Positions 1 to 8,761 of a stretch of DNA of 64,000 nt are shown here, piece after piece. Source of the stretch: Polystyrenella longa (lineage in GTDB: Bacteria; Planctomycetota; Planctomycetia; Planctomycetales; Planctomycetaceae). The DNA is taken from assembly GCF_007750395.1 (NCBI RefSeq), contig NZ_CP036281.1, positions 3,867,001 to 3,931,000 of the forward strand, read 5' to 3'. The translations under genes and the position numbers were made by a program. Numbering within the stretch: the stretch's first letter is position 1; every line of letters starts with the position of its first letter. The notes beneath the pieces are model-generated. The model was not told the DNA's origin, searched no databases, and saw only the letters and a list, made by a program, of their open reading frames with translations.

Positions 1-1
1 G

Positions 2-379
2 GGGACACCCATTCGGGAAATGTCGGTTCTGAAAGACCCTTCTTGCACTAAAGTTGTCTGTGATGAACAGGGGCGGGCTTTATATTTCAGTCGTTCCATG
101 ATACCGTTTTGCCGTGACCATAATCCGGAGGAACTGCTCGATGATGAGTCCCCCTGGTTACTCCATTTGGGACTGTACGCGTACCGTCGCGACTTCCTGC
201 TGCAGTTGACCGAACTCCCGCCTTCGCGCCTGGAGAAACTGGAAAAGCTGGAACAATTACGAGCACTCGAAACGGGTGCCCGTATTCAAGTTGCCGTTGT
301 AGAGCATCGCTCGGTTGGAATCGACACCCCTGAAGACTATGCTCAGTTTGTAACTCGCAAAATACGAAGAGCTGCCTGA
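2..379 (+). CDS. kdsB: 3-deoxy-manno-octulosonate cytidylyltransferase, C-terminal part
   Basis: The gene is cut by the left edge of the window: the reading frame is open to base 2 and the first in-frame ATG (20) is internal. The visible residues match the C-terminal half of KdsB, which activates Kdo as CMP-Kdo for lipopolysaccharide. Recognisable parts are ALYFSRSMIPF, the HLGLYAYRRDFL strand-helix segment, the LEKLEQLRALE helix and the GIDTPEDY end. These are the regions that contact sugar and nucleotide in the family. Nothing looks damaged. pyrG follows on the same strand after 166 bases. A related CMP-sugar synthetase is unlikely given the close match to KdsB wording. Confidence 0.9.
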   Translation, partial: GTPIREMSVLKDPSCTKVVCDEQGRALYFSRSMIPFCRDHNPEELLDDESPWLLHLGLYAYRRDFLLQLTELPPSRLEKLEKLEQLRALETGARIQVAVVEHRSVGIDTPEDYAQFVTRKIRRAA

Positions 380-545
380 TCTGCGATGGTTGTTCCTGGT
401 CAAATTGGCGGCTCTCTGAGAAACAGCAACAGAGTCAGCCAACCTGCCTGTTGAGTACACGAGGAAACTCGAAGCCTCCGACGGGCAACTGCCTTTATTT
501 GACCACCTGGAACAAACAGAACCTGAAACGAGATCAGAATAGCCG

Positions 546-2171
546 ATGACTAAGTACATTTTCGTCACTGGAGGAGTAGTCAGTTCGCTGGGTAAGGGAC
601 TCACCTCGGCTTCAATCGGGCTTCTACTGGAGCGACGCGGCCTCAAAGTCCGCATGCAGAAACTCGACCCTTACTTGAATGTCGACCCCGGCACGATGAG
701 CCCCTACCAACACGGGGAAGTCTACGTTCTCGATGATGGTTCCGAAACTGACCTCGACCTGGGCCACTACGAACGCTTTACCAATGCTTCTCTCACCCGC
801 GAATCCAACTACACGACGGGGCAGATCTACCAGACGGTGATTCACAAAGAACGCCGTGGAGAATACCTGGGCCGAACTGTACAGGTCATCCCGCACATTA
901 CGGATGAGATCAAAAAGGCGATCTTGAACCTGTCCCATCCGGATGTTGACGTGGTGATCACGGAGCTGGGTGGCACGATCGGAGACATTGAAGGCTTGCC
1001 CTTCCTCGAAGGAATTCGTCAGATCCCCCTGGAAATTGGCAAAGACAATTGCCTCTTTATCCACCTGACGCTGGTCCCCTATCTGAAAGCAGCCAGAGAA
1101 GCGAAAACCAAGCCGACACAACATTCCGTTGGCCAACTCCGCGAGATCGGTATCCAACCCGATATTTTGATCGTCCGCACTGAGCGCCCTCTGGAACGAG
1201 AGCTTACCGATAAGATCGCGATGTTCTGTAACGTCGAAAAGCGTGCCGTGATCGTGGAAGTCGATACCGAATATTCGATTTATGAAGTCCCCATTGGGCT
1301 GGCCGAAGACAATATCGACAAGCTGATCGTCGAGAAGCTTTCTTTGACGCAGGCCGGTCCGCTGAACCTGGACGACTGGCAACATCTTATGCACCGGATT
1401 CGACATCCCGAGCAGGAAGTAACCATCGCCGTCGTCGGAAAATACATTGAGCATCGTGACGCTTACAAATCGATTTATGAATCACTCGACCACGCCGGCT
1501 TTTCACACAACACACGAGTGCTAATCAAACGAATTGAAGCAGAAGAACTGGAAAAGAAAGATGCCGAACTGTTACTGAGCGGTATCGATGGCCTATTAGT
1601 ACCGGGCGGATTCGGTATGCGGGGTATCGAAGGCAAAATCAAAGCGATTCAGTTTGCTCGTGAGAACTCCATTCCGTTCTTCGGAATCTGTCTGGGAATG
1701 CAATGTGCCGTCATCGAATTCGCCCGGAACGTTCTCCATTTAGACGATGCCAACAGTACAGAGTTCGCCGGCGACTCGCCGCACCCCGTGATCTGTATGC
1801 TGGAAGATCAGAAAACGATCGTCAACAAGGGAGGTACCATGCGTCTGGGTGCTCAGCCTTGTGTCCTTCGTGAAGGTTCTCGCTCAGCAGAGGCGTATGG
1901 TTCGTCTGAGATCAGCGAACGACATCGACATCGTTACGAATTCAACCCGAACTATCGCACCGAATTTGAGCAGGCAGGCATGCTGGCTGCCGGCACCAGC
2001 CCGTCTGGTAATCTGGTCGAAATTGTTGAGATTCAGGATCACCCCTGGTTCGTGGCAGTCCAGTATCACCCCGAATTCAAATCGAAACCGGATAACTCGC
2101 ACCCCCTGTTCCGCGGGTTTGTGGAATCTGCCCTCAGTCGTCATCAGGATCGTTCCGGACTGCCTGTTTAA
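546..2171 (+). CDS. pyrG: CTP synthase (glutamine-hydrolysing)
   Basis: Converts UTP to CTP using ATP and glutamine ammonia, in the cytoplasm. The 541-residue length is normal. The N-terminal amidoligase domain (about 1-267) starts with the [16 protein letters not shown] nucleotide-binding motif and contains the [11 protein letters not shown] and GGTIGDIE segments. The C-terminal class I glutamine amidotransferase domain (about 290-535) has PGGFG, the nucleophile Cys382 in GICLGMQ, and the His-Glu pair in QYHPEF. The ATG start is fixed by the conserved N-terminus. No clear Shine-Dalgarno is visible. A copy of the dispersed repeat begins a few bases after the stop, before truB. Confidence 0.98.
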   Translation: MTKYIFVTGGVVSSLGKGLTSASIGLLLERRGLKVRMQKLDPYLNVDPGTMSPYQHGEVYVLDDGSETDLDLGHYERFTNASLTRESNYTTGQIYQTVIHKERRGEYLGRTVQVIPHITDEIKKAILNLSHPDVDVVITELGGTIGDIEGLPFLEGIRQIPLEIGKDNCLFIHLTLVPYLKAAREAKTKPTQHSVGQLREIGIQPDILIVRTERPLERELTDKIAMFCNVEKRAVIVEVDTEYSIYEVPIGLAEDNIDKLIVEKLSLTQAGPLNLDDWQHLMHRIRHPEQEVTIAVVGKYIEHRDAYKSIYESLDHAGFSHNTRVLIKRIEAEELEKKDAELLLSGIDGLLVPGGFGMRGIEGKIKAIQFARENSIPFFGICLGMQCAVIEFARNVLHLDDANSTEFAGDSPHPVICMLEDQKTIVNKGGTMRLGAQPCVLREGSRSAEAYGSSEISERHRHRYEFNPNYRTEFEQAGMLAAGTSPSGNLVEIVEIQDHPWFVAVQYHPEFKSKPDNSHPLFRGFVESALSRHQDRSGLPV

Positions 2172-2174
2172 GAC

Positions 2175-2255
2175 ATCGTTCCGAAACCCGGTTGAGAGGT
2201 CTTTCCAAAGCTGGAAAGGACCAGGGACAAAACCGCCCCACCGGAGGGTTTCAAA
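2175..2255 (+). repeat. Dispersed ~80-nt intergenic repeat, copy A
   Basis: Lies between pyrG and truB. It shares with copies at 11251 and 30265 the left core GAAACCCGGTT and the right core GGGTTTC, which form an inverted pair (2183-2189 with 2246-2252). Inside is a second hairpin, CTTTCCA (2201-2207) with TGGAAAG (2212-2218). This copy is the most diverged of the three; its outer arms have lost the CCTG/CAGG extension. No open reading frame is conserved among the copies, so a structured RNA or a small non-coding mobile repeat is more likely than a coding element. Confidence 0.6.
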
Positions 2256-2285
2256 ACTACTTCAAGTGTAACTTGCGTCGAAACC

Positions 2286-3299
2286 ATGTCTGTTATCGCG
2301 TTTAAAAAGATCTGTGGCGTACTGACGGTTAACAAACCGGTCGAGATGACATCGCGACAGGCAGTGACCGAGGTCGAATGGCACACCCGACGACTGGCGC
2401 GCGAACATGGCCAGAAGATTCGCCGGGCGACCGTGAAGGTCGGGCACGCGGGCACACTTGACCCTCTGGCAACCGGCGTTCTGGTTGTCTGCGTCGGCAA
2501 AGCGACCCAACTGGTGCCCTGGATACAGGAACTTCCCAAGACTTACCGGGCAGAATTCACCTTGGGAATGCGTAGTAATTCTGATGACATTATGGGTGAG
2601 GTCGAGACAGTCGATAACCCACCACAGCCTTCCCGTTCAGAAATCGAAGCGGCTCTTTCCCGCTACCAGGGGACGATCGAACAAGTCCCGCCCCAATTCT
2701 CAGCCGTTCATGTCGACGGTAAGCGTGCTTATGCCTTGGCTCGTCGCGGTGAAGAAGTGAAACTCGATGCGCGACCTGTCGAGATTTACGACATTGAAAT
2801 TCTGGACTACAACTGGCCCGAGTTGACTCTTAATGTCGTCTGTGGTTCCGGCACTTACATCCGTGCGATTGCCCGTGATCTGGGTAATGACCTGGGCTGT
2901 GGAGCGTTGATGCATGGTCTGGCTCGAACTGCCGTGGGACCATTCACTTTGGAAGACGCAATCGAAATCCCCCACATCAAAGAGCAAAACTGGCTCCCCG
3001 ATCTGCAACCCGCTCGCGTGGCCGTGAAACACTTACCCACGTATGAGTGCAGCCCTTCCGAAGAGGACTGGTTGATCAACGGGAGAATTATCGAAGCCGT
3101 CGGCACAGGTGCCTGGAGGGAGGGAGATATTGAGATCCCCGTTGCGAACTCCGATGGCCGACTGGTTTGCATTGCGACGAAAAAACAAAAAACCGGGGAA
3201 CAGCTCCAGCTGAAACCCCGGTTAGTATTTAAACCCACTCTTTATGCAGACTCGTTAGAGAAGACTACTCCCCTTCCTGAGAGCCAGTCGTCACTGTGA
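2286..3299 (+). CDS. truB: tRNA pseudouridine(55) synthase
   Basis: Isomerises U55 to pseudouridine in the T-loop of tRNAs. The catalytic Asp59 sits in GHAGTLDPLATGVL. Other family motifs are the N-terminal GVLTVNKPVEMTSRQAV, the VPPQFSAVHVDGKRAY segment and CGSGTYIRAIARDLG. At 337 residues it is a little longer than the commonest bacterial TruB (about 300); the extra length is in the C-terminal part. The last 35 bases overlap the 3' end of the convergent gene at 3265-4596. A strong hairpin at 3191-3223, inside this coding sequence, looks like the terminator of that opposite gene. Confidence 0.96.
   Translation: MSVIAFKKICGVLTVNKPVEMTSRQAVTEVEWHTRRLAREHGQKIRRATVKVGHAGTLDPLATGVLVVCVGKATQLVPWIQELPKTYRAEFTLGMRSNSDDIMGEVETVDNPPQPSRSEIEAALSRYQGTIEQVPPQFSAVHVDGKRAYALARRGEEVKLDARPVEIYDIEILDYNWPELTLNVVCGSGTYIRAIARDLGNDLGCGALMHGLARTAVGPFTLEDAIEIPHIKEQNWLPDLQPARVAVKHLPTYECSPSEEDWLINGRIIEAVGTGAWREGDIEIPVANSDGRLVCIATKKQKTGEQLQLKPRLVFKPTLYADSLEKTTPLPESQSSL
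3178..3223 (-). terminator. Intrinsic terminator of the minus-strand gene, inside truB
   Basis: Read on the minus strand there is a perfect 8-bp stem AACCGGGG/CCCCGGTT (3216-3223 with 3191-3198). It has an inner CAGC/GCTG stem and is followed immediately by a tract of six T, one G and six T (3178-3190). This is a textbook rho-independent terminator. It lies 42 bases past the stop of the minus-strand gene at 3265-4596, while being translated on the plus strand as the Lys/Gln-rich end of TruB. Confidence 0.75.
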
Positions 3300-4596
3300 T
3301 GTCCGAGTTTGAAGAAGTCGCGATTTCTCGTGGCAGCATTCGCTCCCGATAGATAACCAGAGCATCGACCGCGTGATACAGAGCACCGACGTCTGCCGGC
3401 TCGTTGCGGAATCGAATGAGGTCATTCGAGATGTTATCAACCGCTTTGCGGACCCAAGGTTCATTTATTTGCGACTGCGGCAAAGCCACCATCAGAAATT
3501 CCAGCATATGCCCGCTGGTTGCGATTCGTTTTTTGAACTCCTGGCTGTACTGCGGGCTACGGAAATAATCTGAAGAGAAAGATCCATCGCGGTTCTGAGT
3601 GCGACGTGCGATTTCGGTATACCGGAGGATTTTCTGGTTCGCTTCAATCCAGACACCTCGTAACTGGCCACCTTCTTGCAGGTAATTGTTGCGAGCGAGA
3701 CTGAGTGCGAAAAGGTTGTGGCAACCTCCGCATGCGGCCCGTTCCACAACGACTTGATTCTGCATCTGGACCAGTCGTTCGATACTCCAATTCTCTCCGC
3801 GAGCGTTTTTCCATTCGGTGTCGGATTGCAGATAGTGAGTCAGAAACCACAGGGTCCAAGTCTGTCCCTCGTGATTGTTCACTTCCATCTGTGCGTTTTT
3901 GACGATGTCTTCCATCGTGATGGACCCGTCACCTGTTTTGAATTTATGATCCAATGGCAGGTCGGTCATCGTCATAATCGCCGGGAACTGATTAGGGTGC
4001 CCTTCGAACGCATAAGGAACAGTAAAGGGATGCGCTTTTCCGCCATGAGGAGATTTCTGAAACCAATGTTTCCCTTGAAAGACCGGACCATTGGAGATGA
4101 AATCAATCGCGTTAATTTTCGCGTCGGACTTCTGATCCTGATTCAATTCATACTTGTCGCGAAAAGCCAGAATTCCGTGCATGATCTGCCAGGGCGTGTG
4201 GAGATCCGCAGTGAGGAATCGCCGACGGGAAAGATCGATTGCTTGTTCGACTTTATTTAATAGAGGATCGGCATGTTCGATTTTCTCTGGTTCTTTTTCC
4301 TCTACAGCGGGTTCGACAGTCGGTTCAGAACCGACCCCTTCCTCTTCTGACAGAGGCTCTTTGGCGGGTGGTTCTGGTTCGACGGGAACTTTTTCGGCTG
4401 TAACCGTCTTTTCAGAAAGCTCCGACGGCGCAACGGTGACCCCTTCGCCTGCTTTCGCGGCGTCATTTGCGTTGATGATCCGAGGTGCCCGAAGTTCGAC
4501 AGTTTGATCCTGAGCTGTCAGGAGTGATGCAGACGAAACGGTTATCGATGCTATGAGAGCAGTAGCCAATATATTTTGAAACGAGAAGAGAGACAT
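3265..4596 (-). CDS. Exported protein with one CXXCH motif, unknown function
   Basis: 443 residues from the ATG at 4596. A TTG four codons upstream is possible, but the AGGAG at about 12 bases before the ATG favours the ATG. An N-terminal signal segment (about 1-28) is followed by an acidic, Pro/Glu-rich stretch (about 60-120) that looks unstructured. A conserved-looking domain then runs from about 125 to 430. It contains one c-type haem motif, CGGCH, at residues 289-293, so the protein is probably periplasmic with at most one covalent haem. The Trp/His-rich part around MHGILAF and TLWFLTHYLQ is typical of an alpha-helical barrel, but I cannot name the family. Convergent with and overlapping truB by 35 bases. 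Confidence 0.85.
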   Translation of the reverse strand: MSLFSFQNILATALIASITVSSASLLTAQDQTVELRAPRIINANDAAKAGEGVTVAPSELSEKTVTAEKVPVEPEPPAKEPLSEEEGVGSEPTVEPAVEEKEPEKIEHADPLLNKVEQAIDLSRRRFLTADLHTPWQIMHGILAFRDKYELNQDQKSDAKINAIDFISNGPVFQGKHWFQKSPHGGKAHPFTVPYAFEGHPNQFPAIMTMTDLPLDHKFKTGDGSITMEDIVKNAQMEVNNHEGQTWTLWFLTHYLQSDTEWKNARGENWSIERLVQMQNQVVVERAACGGCHNLFALSLARNNYLQEGGQLRGVWIEANQKILRYTEIARRTQNRDGSFSSDYFRSPQYSQEFKKRIATSGHMLEFLMVALPQSQINEPWVRKAVDNISNDLIRFRNEPADVGALYHAVDALVIYRERMLPREIATSSNSDITVTTGSQEGE

Positions 4597-6417
4597 CGTT
4601 GTCGTCAACTCCTGTGAGATCGCGGCTGAAGGCGTAGTGTTACAAGGTGTCGATTCATTTCGAGGCGAAAATACAGTTGAATCGGCGGAATGTCCGGGGA
4701 AACCCGGCGCAGTGTCCTAATCGTATTTGTGAGTCTGGTTGGCAGTAGCTCTTGAGATTCCGGGCAGGTGGGAAACAGTCACCAAAGCAAGCTTGCCGTA
4801 ATGAATGTCTCTATCCGGAAGGAAGGATGACCCGTTTTAAGAAAAGAACCCAGCTGCATTTCATTGTCCGTTTTTTACAGACAATTGCACCTAAAAAAGG
4901 GATCAGTCCTTAAGTTTCCCTCAGCTTACCTATTCCTTTTTTTTTACCAGTGTTCCCAGTTGCAAAACGAATGAAGGTTTGATCCGAGATAAGTCTGGAA
5001 TACAGGGTTTCGGTCACGGATCGGTAACGAGTTGGATTCTGGAAGATCAGACGATCTTAGGTCGAACCCCATGTAGCAAGAGGGCCGGTCGAAATTCGAA
5101 ACGGTCCTCGTTCACACCCTACAAGAACATCCATCGGCAATCGTGACCGGACGACTCTATTCACTTTGGTCAACTTCAATCGGAGCCGTTCGACTTTTCG
5201 CTCACAGATGAACTTTTGACCGGCATTTCCAATGCTGCAGTCCACTATCGAACAAATGTAGAACTACGCTGCATTTTTGCAGAGTAGGTTAATGCACCGC
5301 GCGAAGGATTCTCCTGACTGCAGAATGCCCCGCAAACGCAAACAACCTTTCCCACCAATCTATCAATTTGACTATTCTAATTACCTCTATTTTGACTGCG
5401 AGAACCAACTCTCCATTTGAGACTGACCAAGGTTAAAACTTACAAATAGAATTCGACTGCTCGTCTAATTGTTAAGCAGACCTCTTTTTTCCGCTATTCC
5501 TCTCCTGAAAATTCCAATCCCAAAATGCCACGCCCTCCGCAGGAAGGAAGAGTTGTAAATGCGTTTTCAGTTTTCTTTTATTTAGATTACCCAGTTTGTA
5601 ACCGGACAAGTGTTCGGGAACACCAGTCGACGGGTGAGGATTCAACAGGTGCCACTTGGAATACTGCAATCAATTGCACTTGAATACTGCAGTTATCTGC
5701 GATGAACGGCCTGATAAATCGAAACTTTGAAAATGTTTCGCAAAGACAACATGTTGCCTCAGGGCAACACTCGGAAATGGAAGTTTGAGGTGTTGGCGCA
5801 ACAGATTATCCCTATCTACTCCTACCGGAAAGAATGGAACTCGGAGAGGAACATCGCAATTCGTCAGAGACCTACCGGGTTGAGCCGAATGAGCTGAAAA
5901 GCGTTCGTTTTTTGAAAACTCGCTTGTCCGTTCAAGAAACATCACCCATGGTGAAGGTGCGACCACGACATCAGTTTTTCATTGTAGAAACAAATCGGTG
6001 ACTTCAACTTAACCTGTAATCCGGTTATTCCGATCGATGAGCAGATCCACAAATCAACACAGCGAGCTACCTGGAACCTGACCGTAGGCGACCAACTGAA
6101 AAAGTAAAAGAAGTGGAAAGTGGAAACGGAGATCCTGAGTGGAAGAAGTGGAAAACGCCCTCCAGTACTGGAGGACGTTTTTTGTTATTTGTTCCACTGC
6201 CCGACGGGCTTGGTATTTCTGTTACTCGCAGAATGGGCTTCAATTCCACATATTGAGTTCAAGAATTCCTCGTTTTTTAAAGAAATGACCATTTCACTCG
6301 GTAAATCTCTCAACGAGTGTACGAGAATAGGATGGAAACCTTTCTCTCGGTTTCAGCGGAACCGCCGTGAAAGTGCTGAATTATTGAATTCAAAGTGCAG
6401 AGTTGTAAGGTACTGCG
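4597..6417. other. 1.8-kb gap without a convincing gene
   Basis: Open frames here are short (at most about 100 codons), lack recognisable motifs and have no good ribosome-binding sites. Visible structures are a near-perfect direct repeat CACTTGGAATACTGCA at 5653-5668 with CACTTGAATACTGCA at 5677-5691, and a strong terminator-like hairpin at 6152-6184. The gap is unusually long for this neighbourhood. It may hold an unrecognised RNA or the decayed remains of a gene. Confidence 0.6.
6152..6185 (+). terminator. Strong palindromic hairpin with T tract
   Basis: AAAACG (6152-6157), one mismatch, CCTCCAGT (6159-6166), then ACTGGAGG (6167-6174), one mismatch and CGTTTT (6176-6181), followed by more T. 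An outer AGTGGAA/TTCCACT pair can extend the stem. It would terminate on the plus strand, and partly on the minus strand. There is no coding gene upstream on the plus strand, and the sigma-factor gene begins 233 bases later. Confidence 0.6.
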
Positions 6418-7005
6418 ATGACAGATGACCGACAATCTGAGCTGAACCAGAATGAAGAGCCCGGCTTTTCCGGTAGCTACGAAGCCTTTCTGGAAGCGTT
6501 CTCGCGAAATCGGGAACCGCTCTACCGGTATGTCTACGCTTTGGTCCCCCACCAGGCAGATGCCGAAGATGTTTTTCAGCGATGCAGCATTATCCTCTGG
6601 CGAAAGTTTTCGACCTACGATCCCGAACAGGGGTCGTTTCTCAACTGGGCCTGCGGAGTTGCCCATTATGAAGTACGAAACTTTTTGAGAACATCCAAAC
6701 GAGATCGACATTACTTCAGTCCCGATCTCGTTGAGCAGCTGGCGACGAGTCAACAACCGAAAACGGGAGAACAGGCCCCACGGTTGGAAGCGCTTCGAGA
6801 ATGCTTACAACAGCTGAAACAATCCGAACGTTTTCTGTTGGAACAGGCACATTATCATCAGCAATCTGCCAAGACACTCGCCGACGATGCGGGTAAGGGA
6901 ATTCAAACGATCTATAACCAACTGACCATCATTCGCCGCAAACTATTCCAATGTGTCCAGGGCAAGCTCGCTGCGACGCAAGATGTGGAAGGAGGATTAT
7001 CGTAA
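6418..7005 (+). CDS. ECF-type RNA polymerase sigma factor (planctomycete group)
   Basis: 195 residues. Sigma region 2 (about 25-95) is recognisable in YRYVYALVPHQADAEDVFQ and ILWRKF. Sigma region 4 (about 130-185) appears as LKQSERFLLEQAHYHQQSAK followed by a helix-turn-helix. It would redirect RNA polymerase to a set of promoters, probably including its own cluster. The stop codon overlaps the start of the FecR-like gene (TAATG), so the two are translationally coupled, as is common for sigma factors and their membrane regulators. The ATG is preceded by TAAGGT about 8 bases upstream. Confidence 0.92.
   Translation: MTDDRQSELNQNEEPGFSGSYEAFLEAFSRNREPLYRYVYALVPHQADAEDVFQRCSIILWRKFSTYDPEQGSFLNWACGVAHYEVRNFLRTSKRDRHYFSPDLVEQLATSQQPKTGEQAPRLEALRECLQQLKQSERFLLEQAHYHQQSAKTLADDAGKGIQTIYNQLTIIRRKLFQCVQGKLAATQDVEGGLS
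6989..6995 (+). promoter_or_regulatory. Ribosome-binding site within the sigma gene, setting the next start
   Basis: AAGGAGG lies in the last codons of the sigma-factor gene, 9 bases before the ATG at 7005. It fixes that ATG, rather than the in-frame upstream ATG at 6951, as the start of the FecR-like protein, and it supports coupled translation. Confidence 0.75.
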
Positions 7006-8681
7006 TGAATCCTTCTCAACAGAGTCGCTTGCTCGATCTACTGGACAGTCAACTGCAGCAAAGACTGTCAAAGAACGAACACCAGGAACTGGAAACCTTA
7101 TTACTGGATGATTCGGGTGCTCAGAAGTTGTATCACGATTACCTGGAACTGTCGCACAACCTGAACCAGCATTTTGACACGGAGCATGTCGACACGGAGC
7201 CTCTCACCAAGCCAGCGATGACAGCAGCAATTGTTGATGAGTATGCACGCAACAAACGATGGTTCTCTTCGTACATTGCCAGCGCGGTCGTCGTCTTGAT
7301 TTTATTCTTCGCCGTACAATGGTATCTTGCTGCGCCCTGGTATCTCGCTGTGCCTCCCGTTAAACAGGCTCCAGTCTCGGTACCGATTACTCCCGTGATG
7401 GCGAGCAGTGAAGTCGCCTCATTCACTCAACTGGCAGACGCACGGTTCCTGGATCATTCCCTCTGGAAGATGGGAGATCCGATTAAAACGGATGACGAAT
7501 TTACGCTTCGCTCAGGATTGGTCAAACTAAAAGCGACCGGCGGTGCCGAAGTCATTCTGGAAGGACCAGCGGTTTTCGAATGGAAGTCGCCTTTAGAACT
7601 GGTCCTGAAATATGGTCGCTGTTCCGTGCATGTCCCTGAAGCGGCAGACAAAATCGAAGTCCAAACCCCGACCTCGCGCGTCGTGGATCTGGGAACCAGC
7701 TTCGCCATTGACGTGACTGAGTCGGGCGAGTCGGAAGTTCAATTGATCGAAGGGATGGCCGATGTCTATCTCCCAGAGAAAAGATTCGATTCTCCCGAAC
7801 GACTTACTGAAGGAGATGCACGCCAATACGGGCGGGAAGTCGATCGGAACTCAATCGCGATCCCCTTTGATGGCGAACGGTATCGTAGTCAACTTCCAGA
7901 TCGAGTCGTGGCTTATCAGGCCCACGACACTGGAAATGGAATTGACGAACTGGAACGGGTGACGATCCAGCGTGGCGGTCGCTTATTTGATTACGATGTG
8001 AGCGAACTGACGAGCGTAAACCTAACGCATTTCAGCGGAGTTAAAAGTCCGAGTTATCTGACGGTTCCCCTCTCAGCTCCCAATGGTGGAGCAGCTTTGC
8101 TGACATCTGGCAATCGACATGCTCTCCTGGACAACGACTCGCTGCTGACCACCGGTGTGATTAACCTGAGTGGAGAGGCCTCTCCATTGCAGTCATCGCC
8201 TGTAATGAACGCGAGCGATTCCTCATCGAATACTGCTGGATTGGCGGTTCGATTCAGGCAGCCGGTGATTAATCATGCTGGTCCTGACATCGTTCTATTC
8301 GACCTACATGTACTCGTGCATTCCGAAGAGGGAGACGCCTTTCATGTTTCGCCACTGGAATGGCGGGATGGGCTCCATGCCATCATGATCAATAAATTTG
8401 ACATTACGTTGTCATCCCCAGAAGCACAGTTGCTGGCTCCCTTTCGGCTTGTCAAACTGGATAAACAAGCTCACTCATTGAATGAACTGGAACAGACTCC
8501 TATTCAAGATTCCATTGAGCACATTGTTCGTGCCCGAATTCTGGCTGTGGGCATTGATCTTTCCGACCTTGGCTTCTCTGAGGGAGAACTGGTTGAGGGA
8601 CTTTTCCTGCAAGACTTGATGGATGACGGTTCCTTCCTTGATCCGGTCTTCATCGGCGGTTTACCGGCGATTGATCCCTGA
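7005..8681 (+). CDS. FecR-domain membrane protein, putative sigma-factor regulator
   Basis: 558 residues. The N-terminal cytoplasmic part (1-85) resembles an anti-sigma segment, with a leucine-rich start and a KLYHDYLELSHNL helix. One membrane helix (about 87-109) is followed by a periplasmic FecR-like beta domain (about 160-290) containing TSRVVDLGTSFAIDV and EVQLIEGMADVY. The C-terminal 260 residues are likely a beta-sandwich of unknown ligand. The coupling to the upstream ECF sigma gene (shared TAATG) and the FecR domain argue that it senses an envelope signal and controls the sigma factor. I infer the role from context; the partner has not been tested. Confidence 0.88.
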   Translation: MNPSQQSRLLDLLDSQLQQRLSKNEHQELETLLLDDSGAQKLYHDYLELSHNLNQHFDTEHVDTEPLTKPAMTAAIVDEYARNKRWFSSYIASAVVVLILFFAVQWYLAAPWYLAVPPVKQAPVSVPITPVMASSEVASFTQLADARFLDHSLWKMGDPIKTDDEFTLRSGLVKLKATGGAEVILEGPAVFEWKSPLELVLKYGRCSVHVPEAADKIEVQTPTSRVVDLGTSFAIDVTESGESEVQLIEGMADVYLPEKRFDSPERLTEGDARQYGREVDRNSIAIPFDGERYRSQLPDRVVAYQAHDTGNGIDELERVTIQRGGRLFDYDVSELTSVNLTHFSGVKSPSYLTVPLSAPNGGAALLTSGNRHALLDNDSLLTTGVINLSGEASPLQSSPVMNASDSSSNTAGLAVRFRQPVINHAGPDIVLFDLHVLVHSEEGDAFHVSPLEWRDGLHAIMINKFDITLSSPEAQLLAPFRLVKLDKQAHSLNELEQTPIQDSIEHIVRARILAVGIDLSDLGFSEGELVEGLFLQDLMDDGSFLDPVFIGGLPAIDP

Positions 8682-8761
8682 TTTATTTCTACTTCCTTCC
8701 TCGTTTTAGCCTACTGTATTCTCTCACCTCACTTCCACCAGAAAATATCCCTATCAATATC

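Noticed and set aside
624-1454. 276-codon open frame antisense to pyrG
   Set aside because: It mirrors the codon structure of pyrG, has no family resemblance and no ribosome-binding site; pyrG itself is certain.
4688-4706. CCGGGGAAACCCGG sequence resembling the repeat's left arm
   Set aside because: No matching right arm or shared interior; probably a chance GC-rich palindrome.
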